A stretch of 8,070 nt of DNA from an uncultured Bacteroidales bacterium (GTDB lineage Bacteria; Bacteroidota; Bacteroidia; Bacteroidales; Paludibacteraceae): contig CALGHE010000059.1 in NCBI GenBank assembly GCA_937915765.1, positions 1 through 8,070 of the forward strand. The letters run 5' to 3'. Positions 6,388 to 8,070 of this stretch are shown in pieces (position 1 is the stretch's first letter; every line of letters starts with the position of its first letter). A program made the translations under genes and the position numbers. The notes under the pieces are model-generated. The model searched no databases and had not been told where the DNA came from. It was given only the letters and a program-made list of their open reading frames with translations.

Positions 6388-7755
6388 TCACTCTTCCAAA
6401 GCCTGTTTCAGCTGCGGAATCAGGCGGTCCACATCTCCAGCCCCGATTGTGGCGAACACCTCAAAACTTCCGTTCCTCACATACTCCACCAGCTCCTGTT
6501 TAGACAGCACACGCTTATTCTCTATCGACACTTTATCGAGGAGCATCTGAGAAGACACGCCCTCGATAGGCAACTCTCGCGCAGGATAAATATCCAGCAG
6601 AATAAGTTCGTCCACTTTAGAGAGGCTCTTTGCAAAATCATCAGCAAAGTCCCTTGTCCGCGAATACAGATGCGGCTGGAACACGACCGTCACCTTTTTA
6701 TCCGGATAAAGCTTAGAAATAGAATCTATGCTCGCCTTCAGTTCCTCAGGATGATGAGCATAGTCGTCAATAAACACAAGACCGTCCTTTTTCAGATGGA
6801 ACTCAAAACGCCTTTTCACCCCAGCGTAAGACGCCAGTCCCGCCCGAAGTTCCGCCTCAGTCGCTCCGTTCAGCATTGCAAGCGCCATAGCCACCACACC
6901 ATTCTCCACATTCACATCAACCGGCACACCGAGCTTCATTTTAGCGAACACCCCCTGCGGATGCACAAAGTCGAAAAACATGTCGCCATTCTCAACCACC
7001 ACGTTCTCCGCATGAAAATCGCCACAGTCGCGCGAATAGGAATAGACAGTCACATTCTCCGCTACCTTAGCCTTTATTGGCAAGCCATACTTCATAACAA
7101 GCACACCACCCGGACGCACGAGCGACACAAAATCCTCAAAACCCTTCAGATACTCCTCTTCAGTTCCGTAAATATCCAGATGATCCGCATCAGCCGAAGT
7201 CACCGCCGCCATATACGGCGACAACGTCAGGAAAGAACGGTCATACTCATCAGCCTCAATAACGACAAGGTCGCTTGAATCAGAAATATGTATATTTTTC
7301 TCAAAATTCTTTGAGATTCCGCCAAGAAACGCGTTACACCCCACGCTCGACGAGTTCAGCAGATGTGCCGTCATTGTCGAGGTTGTCGTTTTCCCATGAG
7401 TTCCGGCGATACAAATACCGCGCTGCGACCTTGTGATTTCGCCAAGCACCTGCGACCTCTTCAGCACATTAAAACCGTTTTTCCTGAAGAAATGCAACTC
7501 AGTAAGGTCAGCCGGAATAGCCGGAGTCATCACGACAAGCGTGAAATTAGGATTTTTAAAATCCTCCGGTATAGTATCTACAGAATCATCATAATGAACC
7601 TGGATGCCCTCACGCTGAAGTTGCAACGTCAAGTCGGACTCTGTTTTGTCATAACCAGCCACCGCAAACCCCTTCGCGTTAAAATAGCGGGCCAGCGCGC
7701 TCATGCCAATTCCGCCGACACCCAGAAAATATATATTTCTAACCTTATTCAGCAT
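6388..7755 (-). CDS. murC: UDP-N-acetylmuramate--L-alanine ligase
   Basis: A 455-residue cytoplasmic ligase that adds L-alanine to UDP-MurNAc using ATP, the first step of stem peptide assembly. All three Mur ligase domains are visible: an N-terminal Rossmann fold with FLGVGGIGMSALA (10-22), the central ATPase with P-loop GTHGKTTT (118-125), the EADEYDRSFL block (167-176) and DADHLDIYG (189-197), and the C-terminal domain with FIDDYAHHPEEL (328-339) and PHLYSRTRDF (361-370). The DDYAHHP and GVGGIGMSALA patterns distinguish MurC from MurD, MurE and MurF. The length is normal. It starts 5 nt after the murG stop, in tight operon spacing. Confidence 0.98.
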   Translation of the reverse strand: MLNKVRNIYFLGVGGIGMSALARYFNAKGFAVAGYDKTESDLTLQLQREGIQVHYDDSVDTIPEDFKNPNFTLVVMTPAIPADLTELHFFRKNGFNVLKRSQVLGEITRSQRGICIAGTHGKTTTSTMTAHLLNSSSVGCNAFLGGISKNFEKNIHISDSSDLVVIEADEYDRSFLTLSPYMAAVTSADADHLDIYGTEEEYLKGFEDFVSLVRPGGVLVMKYGLPIKAKVAENVTVYSYSRDCGDFHAENVVVENGDMFFDFVHPQGVFAKMKLGVPVDVNVENGVVAMALAMLNGATEAELRAGLASYAGVKRRFEFHLKKDGLVFIDDYAHHPEELKASIDSISKLYPDKKVTVVFQPHLYSRTRDFADDFAKSLSKVDELILLDIYPARELPIEGVSSQMLLDKVSIENKRVLSKQELVEYVRNGSFEVFATIGAGDVDRLIPQLKQALEE

Positions 7756-7760
7756 AACCC

Positions 7761-8070
7761 TTACTTTTTCAAATTATTCAAAATAACATCCGCTATTTTG
7801 TTTGCCGAGTTAGGCAGCGCCATTGCCAGCACATTAGCCGAAAGCTTAGCGAGGCACTCCTCGTCGCCCATCAGTTCCAGCGCCGTGCTGATCAGTTTAT
7901 CCGGAGCCTCAGCGTCCTTTACCATCACAGCAGCCTCCCTATTAGCCAGAGCCAAGGCGTTTTTAGTCTGATGGTCTTCCGCCACATTCGGCGACGGCAC
8001 AAGCACAGACGGCTTGCCAAGAAGGCACAGTTCAGAAATTGAGCTTGCCCCCGCGCGAGAGATGACAAGG
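7761..8070 (-). CDS. murG: MurG, C-terminal part (lipid II synthase), 5' end outside window
   Basis: The frame is open to the right edge, and the last 102 residues are present, ending at TAA 7763-7761. The visible start reads VISRAGASSISELCLLGKP and then VPSPNVAEDHQTKNA. This is the conserved MurG donor-binding region (SRxGAxxxSE...P....DxQ..NA), with the Glu and Gln that contact UDP-GlcNAc in E. coli MurG. The enzyme transfers GlcNAc to lipid I on the inner face of the cytoplasmic membrane to form lipid II. A GTG at 8006 is internal and not a start. The gene runs directly into murC. Confidence 0.95.
   Translation of the reverse strand, partial: LVISRAGASSISELCLLGKPSVLVPSPNVAEDHQTKNALALANREAAVMVKDAEAPDKLISTALELMGDEECLAKLSANVLAMALPNSANKIADVILNNLKK

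Noticed and set aside
6226..7278. Plus-strand open frame of 350 codons opposite murC and ftsQ
   Set aside because: It crosses the boundary of two clear minus-strand genes and its product is His/Arg-rich without motifs, so it is a shadow frame.

Overview
The window is a piece of a bacterial division and cell-wall (dcw) cluster, read almost entirely on the minus strand, and it very probably comes from a member of the Bacteroidota, likely order Bacteroidales. The reasons are the gene order murG-murC-ftsQ-ftsA-ftsZ followed by a GatB/YqeY-domain gene, the weak Shine-Dalgarno sites with A/T-rich spacers before start codons, an FtsZ ending in a tail of the YLHxNVD type, and an Rpn-type nuclease fragment with AEG-rich repeats next door. 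Genus cannot be fixed from the sequence alone.

Read in the direction of transcription (right to left): the 3' part of murG (8070-7761), murC (7755-6388), ftsQ (6344-5616), ftsA (5604-4294), ftsZ copy 1 (4180-2756), a second divergent ftsZ (2735-1584), yqeY (1560-1111), and a strong intrinsic terminator (1071-1101). Spacers are 5 to 43 nt, except 113 nt before ftsZ copy 1, so most of the block looks like one operon. MurG and MurC make lipid II and UDP-MurNAc-Ala. FtsQ, FtsA and FtsZ build the divisome, with FtsA tethering FtsZ to the membrane.

Beyond the terminator lies a separately transcribed radical SAM activase-like gene (1000-365). It converges on the 3' end of an Rpn/PDDEXK-type gene on the plus strand (3-218), whose C-terminal part carries a 36-bp tandem repeat. 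The 146-nt gap between these convergent genes holds a long stem-loop and a short recurring motif.

The most notable point is the tandem pair of ftsZ genes. Copy 1 looks like the ordinary Bacteroidales FtsZ, with a long linker and conserved tail. Copy 2 keeps the GTP-binding and T7-loop catalytic residues but has substitutions near the nucleotide pocket, a very short linker and a different C-terminus. It looks like an old, functional paralogue rather than a pseudogene. No tRNA, rRNA, CRISPR array or insertion sequence was seen.
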